Assembly (NCBI GenBank): GCA_049297395.1
Contig: JBAQUG010000499.1
Span: 1 to 64,000 of the forward strand
Source: GWF2-50-93 sp049297395
GTDB lineage: Bacteria > Verrucomicrobiota > Lentisphaeria > Victivallales > GWF2-50-93
Reading direction: 5' to 3'
Length of the DNA stretch: 64,000 bases
The notes beneath the pieces are model-generated. The model did not search any database and was not told the origin of the DNA. It saw nothing but the letters and a program-made list of their open reading frames with translations. Shown here piece after piece: positions 33,723 through 43,431 of this stretch (position 1 is its first letter; the number at the start of each line of letters is the position of its first letter). A program made the position numbers and the translations under genes.

Positions 33723-34978
33723 AATGCGGTGGAATGATGGCAATAGGAATTGTCTTAGGACTGCAAACCTCGATGGCAGGGGGAAACATGGGTAATTTAC
33801 ATTTTCTAGATAGGTTTGACAATAGGCTGGCCGGATGGACGCTTAACCAAGCAGGCGGAACGGTCAAAATTGCAGATGTCTCTGCTTCAGATAAATTGGA
33901 ATTAGACGACAGATCGGAAACAAAGAGCGTGTCGGCAAAGACTCCATTTGCAGCCCCTTCAGCTAAATATATAGTGGAATACGATATGTGTTTTGCTGCC
34001 AATAATGCCGGGATATTCGAGCTGTTGGATGCTTCAAATAATCCGATTGTCAATGTAAGCGGCGGAATGAAAAATAATACGTTGTCGTTCTCTACGGATA
34101 CAGAGCCTGCCACAACTGTAACCTGGACAGACGCTACGTATAATCAAGTGACCCTTGCCATAGATCCGGCAGCGAAAACTGTCAGATGCTACTGGATTGA
34201 CAAATCATACTCCGCCAGCGCCTATAACCCTAAGAAGCAGGTGGCGGTCAAAAACTATTCAGGCGCAGCGGCTGCACAGTTATCTTTTAGGACAGATAGC
34301 ACTAAAACAGGAAAGACATATATCGATGAAGTCAAGGTCTACGCTCCGGATTTTGCCATTGTAGGAGATTCCGCCTCTGACGGCAAGCCCAGATGGAGCA
34401 ACGACCCCAGCACGGTGTATAGGCTGGGAGCTGCTGGTAAGCCGGATCAGACATCACCTCCACATTATCAATTAGGCCTTCTTTTAGGGAAAAAAAACTG
34501 GGTGGCAAATCTTGGTTTTGGAGGATCTCAATCATCGGAGATAGCATCCTTGGCTCAAACCCTGTTGTTGGACCAGGGTTTCCGAAGAATATGGATCAAG
34601 ATAGGATTGAATGATTTCAACCGTGGTCTGTCAGCTGCGACGGTAGAAAAAAATATTCAATCGGCAGTAAAGACCCTTATTGCAGGCGGTATAACTCCGA
34701 GTAATATATTCTTATGTAATTGTTATGGAGCATCTATGTTGACAGCGGCAAAGGACAATGAAAGGAAGGCATACAATACCTGGCTTGCCGCATATTGCCC
34801 CAGTGTTGGAATCAACCTGGTTGACAATGATGGAACAATCACTGATTATACGGTTTCCCCGGTTAAACCTAAGCCGGCGTATGACATCGGAGATGGAGTG
34901 CATCTTACGAAAGCAGGTTCAGGACAGATGGCGCAGAATGTCTACAAGCTCCTGAAAACCGCACGCCAAGACAAATGA
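33719..34978 (+). CDS. Secreted SGNH esterase with N-terminal beta-sandwich domain
   Basis: The 419-residue protein begins with a short export signal (about 1-21, ending SMA) and a LamG/concanavalin-like beta-sandwich (about 25-195). The SGNH domain has the nucleophile block AIVGDSASDG, an LGFGGSQSSE block, IKIGLNDFNRG and the C-terminal DGVHLTKAG. It is a probable carbohydrate acyl-esterase acting outside the cytoplasm. It is translationally coupled to the preceding URO-D gene. Its codon and A/T composition is richer in A/T than its neighbours, hinting at separate acquisition. Confidence 0.75.
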   Translation: MKCGGMMAIGIVLGLQTSMAGGNMGNLHFLDRFDNRLAGWTLNQAGGTVKIADVSASDKLELDDRSETKSVSAKTPFAAPSAKYIVEYDMCFAANNAGIFELLDASNNPIVNVSGGMKNNTLSFSTDTEPATTVTWTDATYNQVTLAIDPAAKTVRCYWIDKSYSASAYNPKKQVAVKNYSGAAAAQLSFRTDSTKTGKTYIDEVKVYAPDFAIVGDSASDGKPRWSNDPSTVYRLGAAGKPDQTSPPHYQLGLLLGKKNWVANLGFGGSQSSEIASLAQTLLLDQGFRRIWIKIGLNDFNRGLSAATVEKNIQSAVKTLIAGGITPSNIFLCNCYGASMLTAAKDNERKAYNTWLAAYCPSVGINLVDNDGTITDYTVSPVKPKPAYDIGDGVHLTKAGSGQMAQNVYKLLKTARQDK

Positions 34979-35036
34979 AACAACTGTTAATGAGCAATCA
35001 GTTGCGGAGAATTAATATTAAAACGGAGGGCAAGAT

Positions 35037-35963
35037 ATGACAGGCAAGGAAAGGATGTTGAAGACATTGCGGTTTGAAGAGCCTGACCGGCCTCCTCATT
35101 TTGAGGTGATGTTCGAGCTTGAAAAGGAGGCATTCGGCCTGGAGTTTCCAAATCGCACCCTGTGGGGGAAATGCTCCCCCGGCGAAAAAACAAAAATGAT
35201 TTTGCAGTGCATGAAGATATATGAGAAGATCGTCGGGCGCTACTCCTGGGATGCGCTCGCAGTGTTCTGGCCCTGGAGCGATCCCGATGGCGTCATCGCC
35301 GCAAAAAAGACTTTCGGCAACGACATCCTGATCGGCAGCATTGTCGGCAACACCATCTGGGCCATTGACAATATCAGCGACTGGACCGAGTTTGCTGTGA
35401 CGCTGATGGAACAGCCCCAGGAAATACACCGGGTGGCGGCGGAGAAAAACGCGGCGGCGCTGGAGAAATATGCCAGCCTGATTGATGCCGGAGCCGATTT
35501 CATCCATATTGTCAACGATGTGGCGTTCAATGCAGGCCCGTTCATCTCCCCGGCGCAGTTTTCGGAGTTTGTGACGCCTTATTTGAAACAGCAGGTCCAG
35601 TACATCAGGGCCCAGGGAGTAATACCGTTCGTGCACACGGACGGCAACATAGACTCGATTTTGGATGACTACCTGTCTCTCGGCGCGGCATGTTTCCAGT
35701 CGGTGGATCCGATGGCGGGCATGGACATTGCGAAAACCAAGCAGCGCTGTCATGGGAAAATGGCATTGATGGGCAACGTACAGTGCAACCTCCTGCAGGA
35801 CGGACCGGACGAGGCGATCAGGAAATCCGCGCTGTACTGTCTTGAAAATGCGTCGCCGGGAGGAGGCTACATTTTCGGGACTTCAAATACGATATTCCCT
35901 GGAATGCCTCTTGGAAATTATGAATACATGCTGGATATTTACAGGAATTTCTATAATAAATAA
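35037..35963 (+). CDS. URO-D-like methyltransferase family protein (short)
   Basis: The 308-residue protein is a compact URO-D barrel starting TGKERMLKTLRFEEPDRPP, with FIHIVNDVAFNAGPF, an HTDGN block in place of H-x-C, and a C-terminal FGTSNTIFPGMPLGNYEYML. The zinc-ligand cysteine is not kept, so metal binding or chemistry may differ from MtaA. It is preceded by GGAGGG and followed 11 nt later by the GH38 gene, which implies co-transcription with alpha-mannosidase. Confidence 0.75.
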   Translation: MTGKERMLKTLRFEEPDRPPHFEVMFELEKEAFGLEFPNRTLWGKCSPGEKTKMILQCMKIYEKIVGRYSWDALAVFWPWSDPDGVIAAKKTFGNDILIGSIVGNTIWAIDNISDWTEFAVTLMEQPQEIHRVAAEKNAAALEKYASLIDAGADFIHIVNDVAFNAGPFISPAQFSEFVTPYLKQQVQYIRAQGVIPFVHTDGNIDSILDDYLSLGAACFQSVDPMAGMDIAKTKQRCHGKMALMGNVQCNLLQDGPDEAIRKSALYCLENASPGGGYIFGTSNTIFPGMPLGNYEYMLDIYRNFYNK

Positions 35964-35974
35964 AGGAGTTCCTG

Positions 35975-38458
35975 ATGAACAAGATCCACCTTATATGTAA
36001 TGCGCACCTCGATCCCGTATGGCTGTGGGAGTGGGAGGAGGGCGCCGCCGAAGCGGTTTCAACTTTCAGGACCGCCGCCGAGCTGTGCTCCGAATCCGAC
36101 AATTTCATTTTCAACCACAACGAGGCAATACTTTATAAATGGGTGGAAGAATATGAGCCTTCTCTTTTCGCGAAAATCCAGAAACTTGTCAAACAGGGGA
36201 AGTGGCATATTGCCGGGGGCTGGTATCTCCAGCCTGACTGCAACATGCCTTCCGGAGAAACATTTGTCAGGCATATAGCCGCCGGAAGGAATTATTTCCG
36301 GGAGAAATTCGGAGTAGAAGTGAAGACCGCGATTAATTTCGATTCTTTCGGGCACAGCCGCGGCATTGTCCAAATCATGGCGCAGTGCGGATATGATTCG
36401 TATCTTTTCTGCAGGCCGTCGCAGAACGACTGCCAGCTGCCTGCCGATGTCTTTGTCTGGAAGGGTTTCAATAATTCATCCTTGCTGTGCAGGCGGATTT
36501 CAGGCGGATATAACTCCCATCTGGGGAAGGCCGTGGAGAAGATCAGAGGCGTTGTCGAGAAAGAGTCCGATAAAAAGATAAACATGATATTGTGGGGAGT
36601 CGGCAATCACGGGGGCGGCCCTTCTAGAAAAGATATTTCAGGCATTGAAACGTTTATCCAGGAGAAGTCGGATGAAATTGAAATCCTGCATTCGACCCCT
36701 GAAAATTATTTTTCCGGCTTGAAAAAACAAGGGGTGAAAAAAATCCCATCCTTCAGCAAGGATTTAAATTCATGGGCGGTGGGATGCTATACCTCCATGA
36801 TCCGCATAAAGCAGAAGTTCCGCCTTCTTGAGAATGAACTGTACATGACCGAGAAAATGGCTTCGTCCGCATATTTCCAGAAGCTTCTTGACTATCCGGC
36901 GGCGGAGCTTTCCGAAGCCCGGAACGATCTTCTTGCCGCAAGCTTCCATGATATTCTGCCGGGGTCTTCGATCCAGCCTGTGGAGGAAATGGCCATACGT
37001 CTTATGGATCATGCCCTTGAGAACATTTCACGGGTGAAGACGAGGGCTTTCTTCGCCCTCGCATCCGGACAGGAGAAAACTCCGCAGGATGAAATTCCAG
37101 TGCTCGTCTACAATCCGCATCCGTTCAAGACCGACGCGGTAATAGACTGTGAGTTCATGCTTCCGGACCAGAACTGGAGCAATGAGGATAAATTCACCGA
37201 TGTGGAAGTCTATTCGGACGGCGTGAAAATTCCGGCGCAGGTTGAAAAGGAAGCATCGAATCTCAATCTTGACTGGCGCAAGAAGATAGTCTTCCGCGCC
37301 GAGCTGAAAGCGTCCGGCATGAACAGGTTCAACTGCAGGCTGACCTTGAAGAAGGATCGTCCTGCCGCCAGCGTCAAGGACGTGGATGGAATTTTCAAGT
37401 TCGACAACGGCGCGATGGAATTAGGGATAAGCAAGAAGACCGGACTGGTTGAATATTACTCGGTCGACGGCGTGAGATATGTCGGCGCCAGAGCTTTTGA
37501 ACCGACTGTCCTTGTCGACAATGAAGATCCATGGGGGATGCAGGTAAAGCGGTTTGACCGGATGGACGGCGTTTTCAAGCTGAGCAGTCCCTCTGAATGC
37601 GCCAGGTTCTGTGGAATTCAAAAGAAAACTCTTGCGCCGGTGCGGGTGATTGAAGACGGTGAAGTCAGGACTGTCATTGAAGCAGTTTTTTCGTTCGGCA
37701 CATCTAGGATCTGCCAGCAGTACATAATACCGAAGAAGGGGAGCGGGTTTGAAGTGATGACCCGCGTGTTCTGGAATGAAAAGAACCGTTTCCTGAAACT
37801 GAACATTCCCGTCCTTATAAATTGCGCCGAGTTCCTAGGGCAGACAGCTTTCGGATACCACGGTCTTCCGGTGAACGGGGATGAGGCGGTTTCCCAGAAG
37901 TGGGTCGCCGTCAATTCCGACAGGCATTCCTTCTCCTGCATAAACAACGGGACATACGGATCGAGTTTTGAAAAGGGGAACATGAGGCTGTCCCTGTTGA
38001 GGTCTCCTGCATATGCAGGCCATCCTATCTGCGACAGGCCGATAGTTCCGCAGGATCGGTTCACTCCGAGGATAGAGCAGGGAGAAAGGCTGTTCCACTT
38101 CTGGTTCAACGCCGGAACATTGGGGAAAAGGATGGAGTCCCTGGACAGGGAGGCGCTTGTGCAGAACGAGAAGCCGCCGGCGCTGTCCTTCTTTCCGCCG
38201 GGATCCGGAGCAAGGCCTTCCGAATTATGCAGGATAAGCGGCGGCAGCATCCAGCTTGTCAGCGCGAAAAAAGCTGAGAATGGCGGAGCTCTCGTTGTCA
38301 GGCTTTTTGAGCCTGCCGGGATAAGAACAGAGACTGTGCTGGAGTTCCCGTTTGCAGGGTTCAGGAAGAAACTCAAATTCAATCCTCTGGAGTTCAGGAC
38401 ATTCAGTTTTGATCCAAGGAAAAAGGAACTGCGGGATGTCAATGCGGCAGATGAATAA
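35975..38458 (+). CDS. GH38 alpha-mannosidase
   Basis: The 827-residue protein begins with the family's metal site, NAHLDPVW (His11, Asp13), and has the nucleophile Asp123 in FDSFGHS. A second metal-ligand His lies in SFHDILPGSS. The mid and C-terminal regions are the usual beta-sandwich domains. GH38 enzymes remove alpha-linked mannose with a zinc ion. No signal peptide is present, so it works on imported mannosides. It is flanked by and overlaps or abuts URO-D genes on both sides. Confidence 0.92.
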   Translation: MNKIHLICNAHLDPVWLWEWEEGAAEAVSTFRTAAELCSESDNFIFNHNEAILYKWVEEYEPSLFAKIQKLVKQGKWHIAGGWYLQPDCNMPSGETFVRHIAAGRNYFREKFGVEVKTAINFDSFGHSRGIVQIMAQCGYDSYLFCRPSQNDCQLPADVFVWKGFNNSSLLCRRISGGYNSHLGKAVEKIRGVVEKESDKKINMILWGVGNHGGGPSRKDISGIETFIQEKSDEIEILHSTPENYFSGLKKQGVKKIPSFSKDLNSWAVGCYTSMIRIKQKFRLLENELYMTEKMASSAYFQKLLDYPAAELSEARNDLLAASFHDILPGSSIQPVEEMAIRLMDHALENISRVKTRAFFALASGQEKTPQDEIPVLVYNPHPFKTDAVIDCEFMLPDQNWSNEDKFTDVEVYSDGVKIPAQVEKEASNLNLDWRKKIVFRAELKASGMNRFNCRLTLKKDRPAASVKDVDGIFKFDNGAMELGISKKTGLVEYYSVDGVRYVGARAFEPTVLVDNEDPWGMQVKRFDRMDGVFKLSSPSECARFCGIQKKTLAPVRVIEDGEVRTVIEAVFSFGTSRICQQYIIPKKGSGFEVMTRVFWNEKNRFLKLNIPVLINCAEFLGQTAFGYHGLPVNGDEAVSQKWVAVNSDRHSFSCINNGTYGSSFEKGNMRLSLLRSPAYAGHPICDRPIVPQDRFTPRIEQGERLFHFWFNAGTLGKRMESLDREALVQNEKPPALSFFPPGSGARPSELCRISGGSIQLVSAKKAENGGALVVRLFEPAGIRTETVLEFPFAGFRKKLKFNPLEFRTFSFDPRKKELRDVNAADE

Positions 38459-39512
38459 ACCAGGGACAGTGCAAATGGCCGGGAACAGGCTCCAGATCAG
38501 CCTGAACCTCATGCCTGCATTCTTTTCCAAGCACATAGGGACGTCCTATGGCGACAGATATTATTTTGATCCCGCCTACAGGGCGGAGGTGGAGCGGGCG
38601 GAAGGAAGATACCTTTTTGAAATCCTCGGCCAGTTCGGGGTGGGGGACAAGGAGCCCAGGCCATCCTCGAATCTCTTTATCCAGCCGATAGATCTGGTAA
38701 AGGCGACGCAGGGCGCCGAGATCTACTGCCCCCCCGACGCCACCCTCGAAACACATGGGCATCCGTGGGCGGCCAAATCTCCCGATGAAATCAGACGTAT
38801 TCCGGCGGCGGACGCGGCACGGCATCCTGTTGTGGACACGGTTTTGAAGCAGTATGCCGAGCTCTCACTCCTCTACGGGGAAGATGCCGATATATTCGGA
38901 ATAAAATCAGGGCGGATGGGGATACACGCCCCTTTCACAACTGCGCATCAGCTTATGGGAGAGGAACTGTTTTTCCTGATGGTCGACAACCCGGAGGCGG
39001 CAGGAGCTGTTTTCCTGAAGATCTGGGAAATATACCGGGCCGTCTATTCAAGGCTGGCGTCCGAACTGAGGGTTCCGTCCCCCGTGCGCATCCACATGGG
39101 GGACTGTTCGGCATGCATGTTGTCGGAAGAACTTTACAGGAGCAGCGTGCTTCCTGTAAACCGGAAAATAGCGGGTGATTTTCAGACAGCCTCCTATCAT
39201 TCATGCGGAGGCTCGACCCATCTGATTTCCGCTTTTTCAGAACTTCCGCCTCTGACTCATATAGAACTTGGTCCGGGGACTGATCTTGCACGGGCGGTCC
39301 AGCTGATGCCGAAAACTGCCATGAGTCCACTGGTGGATCCGGTCATAATCCGCAACGGCAAGCCGAAAGAAGTGGAATCATTAGTTGAATCGCTCACGTC
39401 TGAAACGTCGAACGCTCCGGCGGTGACATTGTGCGCATGGTCGCTCGACATGGAAACTCCGGTGGAAAACCTTCAGGCGCTTTATGGGACTCTTGAGGAA
39501 GGCATTACTTGA
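38436..39512 (+). CDS. URO-D-like methyltransferase family protein
   Basis: The 358-residue protein has the URO-D barrel with a SYHSCGGSTHL block (H-x-C-G), RIHMGDCSACML and a C-terminal LCAWSLDMETPVENL, so a His/Cys metal site is plausible. I chose the ATG at 38436, with AAGGA eight bases upstream inside the GH38 gene; an ATG at 38451 is possible. The 23-bp overlap shows translational coupling to the alpha-mannosidase. Confidence 0.75.
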   Translation: MSMRQMNKPGTVQMAGNRLQISLNLMPAFFSKHIGTSYGDRYYFDPAYRAEVERAEGRYLFEILGQFGVGDKEPRPSSNLFIQPIDLVKATQGAEIYCPPDATLETHGHPWAAKSPDEIRRIPAADAARHPVVDTVLKQYAELSLLYGEDADIFGIKSGRMGIHAPFTTAHQLMGEELFFLMVDNPEAAGAVFLKIWEIYRAVYSRLASELRVPSPVRIHMGDCSACMLSEELYRSSVLPVNRKIAGDFQTASYHSCGGSTHLISAFSELPPLTHIELGPGTDLARAVQLMPKTAMSPLVDPVIIRNGKPKEVESLVESLTSETSNAPAVTLCAWSLDMETPVENLQALYGTLEEGIT

Positions 39513-39513
39513 T

Positions 39514-39754
39514 CGTATAGGAAATTGTATTTTAGACAGGATAACAGGATAAACGGGATTTTAAAATGGATTTAAATATTGAGTTGCAATCAAAGAGCAC
39601 GTCAGCAGAGTGACGTGGCTACAACAAATCCAGGCTGTAGCCGCGTCACTCTGCTGACGCGTTCCTTTCCCGATGAATGCAACTTGCTATAAATATCCTT
39701 GGAATCCTGTAAATCCTGTCCGAAAAGTTATTAAGCCCCGGCGAAGCCGGTTAA
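39514..39754. repeat. Repeat family A, copy 1 (241 bp)
   Basis: This nested palindrome has an outer inverted pair built of GACAGGAT-type repeats and an inner hairpin whose arms contain GTCAGCAGAGTGACG. It is nearly identical over its whole length to 51673-51920, and its core is inverted at 17247-17312. It fills most of the 348-nt gap before a secreted-protein gene; the rest (39755-39860) holds only a ribosome site, AAAGGAG. Confidence 0.85.
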
Positions 39755-39860
39755 GTCCAGTAAGACTGGCCGTTCCAGCCTGCTTGTTGATGCAATCAGA
39801 TGGAATCGGAAACAAGTTATTCAGAGTTTGCAATTAGCTTAACCAAAAAAAGGAGAGCAT

Positions 39861-40583
39861 ATGAAAACGAAACAGACAATAGTGGTGGCGGGAATCCTGG
39901 CAGCTGGATTTCTGGTGGAGTCGCTTGTGGCCGGAGAGATCAACGTGAAGAAAGCGGACGGAAAGACTGTTGTGCAGGTTGTCGCAGGTTCACCTGAAGC
40001 TCCTGCCGTGCAGGCTGCAAATCCGAACATCCAGGTGGAATGCCTGAAATCAAAAGACAGCCAGACCCCTTATCCGGTGCTGAAGGATGATCTTGTAAAT
40101 GCAGGATCTCCGTCCCTGGCTAAAGTATTGTTCGATGACTTTGCCCCGCATCAGGCGTGTAATGCCGCGGCATTGAATGACGGAAACACAGGAAATCCTT
40201 CGGATCAGAACGGTGTCACGTTCGATCTGGATGGCACATGGACCACCACGTTCGTGCTGGACGCTTCCAAGGCGTCCAAGGGCTATGATATCAGCGAGAT
40301 AAGAACCGTTGCAGGCTGGCCGCCGAGCCGCGCATACCAGAAATACGAGCTGTTGGTTTCCAAGGTTTCCGCGCCTGATAAATTCATCTCCATGGGGACG
40401 TTCAATGTGGATGCGGAAGGAGGAGCCTTGGCAAGTCAGATTAAATTAACAGGAAAAGAGAGCCTGATCGAGACCAATGTGTCTTCAATAAAATTCAAGT
40501 TCATGGTTCCCAATCCAGCCGTTCCAGCAACCGAGACGGCCTACCGTGAAATTGATGTCGTTGGCAAGGCAAGCGAAAAATGA
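39861..40583 (+). CDS. Secreted discoidin-like (F5/8C-type) protein
   Basis: The 240-residue protein has a signal peptide (about 1-24, ending SLVA) and a domain with the pattern of discoidin/F5/8 type C modules: LNDGNTGNPSD, TTTFVLDASK, YDISEIRTVAGW, KYELLVSKV and REIDVVG at the end. These modules bind glycans. No catalytic domain is present. Its stop overlaps the start of the double SGNH esterase by 4 bp, so the two are made together and may act on the same glycan. Confidence 0.7.
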   Translation: MKTKQTIVVAGILAAGFLVESLVAGEINVKKADGKTVVQVVAGSPEAPAVQAANPNIQVECLKSKDSQTPYPVLKDDLVNAGSPSLAKVLFDDFAPHQACNAAALNDGNTGNPSDQNGVTFDLDGTWTTTFVLDASKASKGYDISEIRTVAGWPPSRAYQKYELLVSKVSAPDKFISMGTFNVDAEGGALASQIKLTGKESLIETNVSSIKFKFMVPNPAVPATETAYREIDVVGKASEK

Positions 40584-42316
40584 GAAGGAAGGAATTACCT
40601 ACGATGAGACATGTAAATGCCGGGACACCCCGGATTGTTTCAGCAATTATGACCGTAACGACAATCCTGATCAACATGCCAACGGGGGTGGCGGCCCCGG
40701 CAGAAGTCACAGCCATGATTTCAGTCAGGGATATCAAGGGATCCTACACTATTCCATATATCCAGTCCGACCGGGATCTCAGGGTGAATGTTGATTTTTC
40801 GGATCCGGATGCGGCTTCAGCCGACCTGGTGCTCGAAGGGAAGGATTTCCGGGCGGACAGGAAGGCGGAAAAGGCATCGCCCTCCGCTTTTTTCACAGGA
40901 CTGCCTTCAGGCGAATTCACGCTTAAAGTCGAATGGCTGAAATCCGACGGATCAAAACTGTCGGATACGGTTTACCGGAGAATCGGCGTCGGAGCCGTGC
41001 TTGCCGCAATCGGGGACAGCCTCACCGAAGGCTATCATGGACAGGGATTCCTGAAGGACAGCCTTGACCTGAAAGCATCGGATTTCCCTGCAGAGGCGGT
41101 GTCAAAGGACGGGCGTAATTTCCCGCAGTTTTCCCCGACGACTTTTCATCATAAGCCTACGGTCAACTGTTTCCAGAGCTGGATGACGGGGTTGAACGAC
41201 AGTTTGTCGGAAAAGTGGAAAATGCCGGTATTCATCGCCAATGAGGGGTGGGGAGGATACACGGCCGCAAATTACCTGTCGATGATGCGCGGGAATTCCG
41301 GCGGATGGGCTGATCGCATGCGTCTCCTGCGTCCTGATGCATGGCTGATCCATCTTGGAGTGAATGACGAGCGCGCCAAGGTTCCGCCTGCGGAATTCGC
41401 AAAAAACATGAAGGCGATCGTCGGAATACTCCTTGATGAATACAATGCTGATCCTTCCCAGATATATCTGGCATATCCGAGCTATGATTACGCCGCAGGG
41501 GCGGAATCCATACTTCGCTCATACATCGTTGAAATCGACAAGATAGTTTCAGACATGAATCTGCGCACAGGGCCGGATTATTTTGGAACTTTTTCAAAGG
41601 ACAAGGCGAAATGGTATGGCGGCGATCCCGTGCATCCGGGCGTGGAAGGAATGGATCTGATGGCGGAATTATGGGCCTCCAAGCTTTCTCCAAATGTCCC
41701 AGCCCCTAAAAAGTCATGCCATTTCATGCAGAATCTGAAGAACGGGAAAAAACAGACCATAGTCACATACGGTACAAGCCTGACCGCAGGCGGAGCCTGG
41801 GTAGGAGCACTTCAGAACGCCCTTGACGCAAGGTATCGGGGACTTGCCACGGTGATCAACAGCGGAAAAGGAGCGATGTGTTCAATATGGGGGATTGAGA
41901 ACCTACAGGAGCGCGTGCTTTCAAAGAAACCGGATGCCGTATTCATCGAGTTCTCCGTGAACGACGCCTATCTTCCATACAAGATGACTTTGGCCGGCTG
42001 CAAAAAGAACATCGACGCCATGGTCGAACGAATTCTCAATGAAAATCCCGACTGCGAAATCATCCTGATGGTGATGAACCCCATGGTTGACGTACATTCG
42101 GAACGGAGGCCCGAGCTGGAGAAATTCAACGACATCTACAGGGAAACGGCAAAGGATAAAGGTTTTCTCCTTGTTGATCACTATCCGGCATGGCTCAAGA
42201 TCCTTAATGCGGACAGGAAGGAGTTTGACGGTCTTGTTCCGGATGGCGCACATCCGAGCCCTGAAGGATGCCGCAGGATTGTGAATCCTAATATTTTGAA
42301 GGCGATTGGAATGTAG
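40580..42316 (+). CDS. Secreted tandem SGNH hydrolase (two esterase domains)
   Basis: The 578-residue protein has a signal-like hydrophobic segment (about 18-38) and two complete SGNH domains. The first has AIGDSLTEGYHG, a GGYTAANY block, IHLGVNDER and DPVHPGVEG; the second has TYGTSLTAGGAW, NSGKGAMCS, IEFSVNDAY and PDGAHPSPEG. Both therefore keep Ser, Gly, Asn and Asp-x-x-His. Two esterases in one chain suggest removal of neighbouring acyl groups. An ATG at 40604 is an alternative start. It is coupled to the discoidin-like gene. Confidence 0.82.
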   Translation: MRRKELPTMRHVNAGTPRIVSAIMTVTTILINMPTGVAAPAEVTAMISVRDIKGSYTIPYIQSDRDLRVNVDFSDPDAASADLVLEGKDFRADRKAEKASPSAFFTGLPSGEFTLKVEWLKSDGSKLSDTVYRRIGVGAVLAAIGDSLTEGYHGQGFLKDSLDLKASDFPAEAVSKDGRNFPQFSPTTFHHKPTVNCFQSWMTGLNDSLSEKWKMPVFIANEGWGGYTAANYLSMMRGNSGGWADRMRLLRPDAWLIHLGVNDERAKVPPAEFAKNMKAIVGILLDEYNADPSQIYLAYPSYDYAAGAESILRSYIVEIDKIVSDMNLRTGPDYFGTFSKDKAKWYGGDPVHPGVEGMDLMAELWASKLSPNVPAPKKSCHFMQNLKNGKKQTIVTYGTSLTAGGAWVGALQNALDARYRGLATVINSGKGAMCSIWGIENLQERVLSKKPDAVFIEFSVNDAYLPYKMTLAGCKKNIDAMVERILNENPDCEIILMVMNPMVDVHSERRPELEKFNDIYRETAKDKGFLLVDHYPAWLKILNADRKEFDGLVPDGAHPSPEGCRRIVNPNILKAIGM

Positions 42317-42337
42317 CATAACAAAAGAGGTATATCC

Positions 42338-43396
42338 ATGAAAGTTGTTGCAAGTGTGATTGGCTGCGGAAACATTTCAAAGTTTCATTTTTCCGGGCTC
42401 GAAAAGTCCGGTGTGGAAGTCAAATGGGTCTGTGATCTCTCGGAGAAGAACGCAAAGCCGTGGGCGGATAAGTTCGGTGCGAAATACAGCGCGGACTACA
42501 ATGATGCGCTCAAGGATGCCGAAGTCAATCTCATGGTCATAACCCCGTTTTCATTTCTTCACAGGAAAATGTGCCTGGACTCGATCAATGCCGGGAAGTC
42601 GGTGATATGTGAAAAGACCCTTGCCGAAAATCCGGATGACGCGCTGGAGATCGTGAAGGCTGCCGAAAAGAAAAAAACGATATTCTACACATCCTATATG
42701 AAAAGATTTATTCCGGCTGCGGAAAAGGCGAAGGAACTGATGCCGTCGCTCGGCAGAATCATGTCAACCCATATCCGGGCGTACCAGTGCTGGGGCGAAC
42801 TCTGGACGAAGACCCAGACGGAAGGTTTCTTCCACACTCCTCCTGGAGGCAAGTCCATGGTCGTGAAAAATTATGGAGGCGGAATCCTTGTCTGCGGAGG
42901 AAGCCACATCCTCGACCTTGTCTGCTTCTTCCTCGGCAGACCCCACAGGCTTTACGCCACAATGCATGGACCGAAGGGCGGTGATTTTGATATCCAGACC
43001 GCCGCACTCATGGAGACTGAAAATGGAATTGTCCACTACGAAGCGCTCGCGCATCCGTTGAACAAGATAGGTTTTCTCCGTGACGGCTGGGATGAAAAGG
43101 TTGAGATCAACGGCGTGAACGGCAGACTCGAGATCTACAGTGCCGCCTGGGATCAGGTTGCGAGCAAGGCTTCCATGCTTGTCCATTACGACAACACGAC
43201 GGGTAATTCGACGGAATACCGTTTTGCGCCCGAATCCCCCTTTGACAGGGCGGTGGCTTTTTTCTGTGCGAATATCGCAAAAGGCACGCAGGGAAGCCAG
43301 TCCCGCGTCACCGGCTACGATGTGGATGAACTGATAGCCCATATCAAGAAGAGCTCTGAAACCGGGACGGCATTGCAGATAAAATACCGCTGTTGA
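42338..43396 (+). CDS. Gfo/Idh/MocA-family oxidoreductase
   Basis: The 352-residue protein has an N-terminal Rossmann fold (VIGCGNISKFHF), the conserved GKSVICEKTLAENPDDA block with its catalytic-type E-K, and a C-terminal alpha/beta domain with GGGILVCGGSHILDL. Members oxidise or epimerise sugars and inositols with NAD(P). No export signal is seen. It lies 21 nt after the double esterase gene and 35 nt before the sulfatase gene, in the same cluster. A short piece resembling codons ~201-217 occurs again at 45000-45056. Confidence 0.85.
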   Translation: MKVVASVIGCGNISKFHFSGLEKSGVEVKWVCDLSEKNAKPWADKFGAKYSADYNDALKDAEVNLMVITPFSFLHRKMCLDSINAGKSVICEKTLAENPDDALEIVKAAEKKKTIFYTSYMKRFIPAAEKAKELMPSLGRIMSTHIRAYQCWGELWTKTQTEGFFHTPPGGKSMVVKNYGGGILVCGGSHILDLVCFFLGRPHRLYATMHGPKGGDFDIQTAALMETENGIVHYEALAHPLNKIGFLRDGWDEKVEINGVNGRLEIYSAAWDQVASKASMLVHYDNTTGNSTEYRFAPESPFDRAVAFFCANIAKGTQGSQSRVTGYDVDELIAHIKKSSETGTALQIKYRC

Positions 43397-43431
43397 AGTT
43401 TTCATGTCCCACATAGTATGAGGTGGACTTA

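Noticed and set aside
37618..38442. Minus-strand open frame of 274 codons opposite the GH38 gene
   Set aside because: It is antisense to the family's C-terminal domains and shows Ser/Phe/Pro-rich shadow composition.
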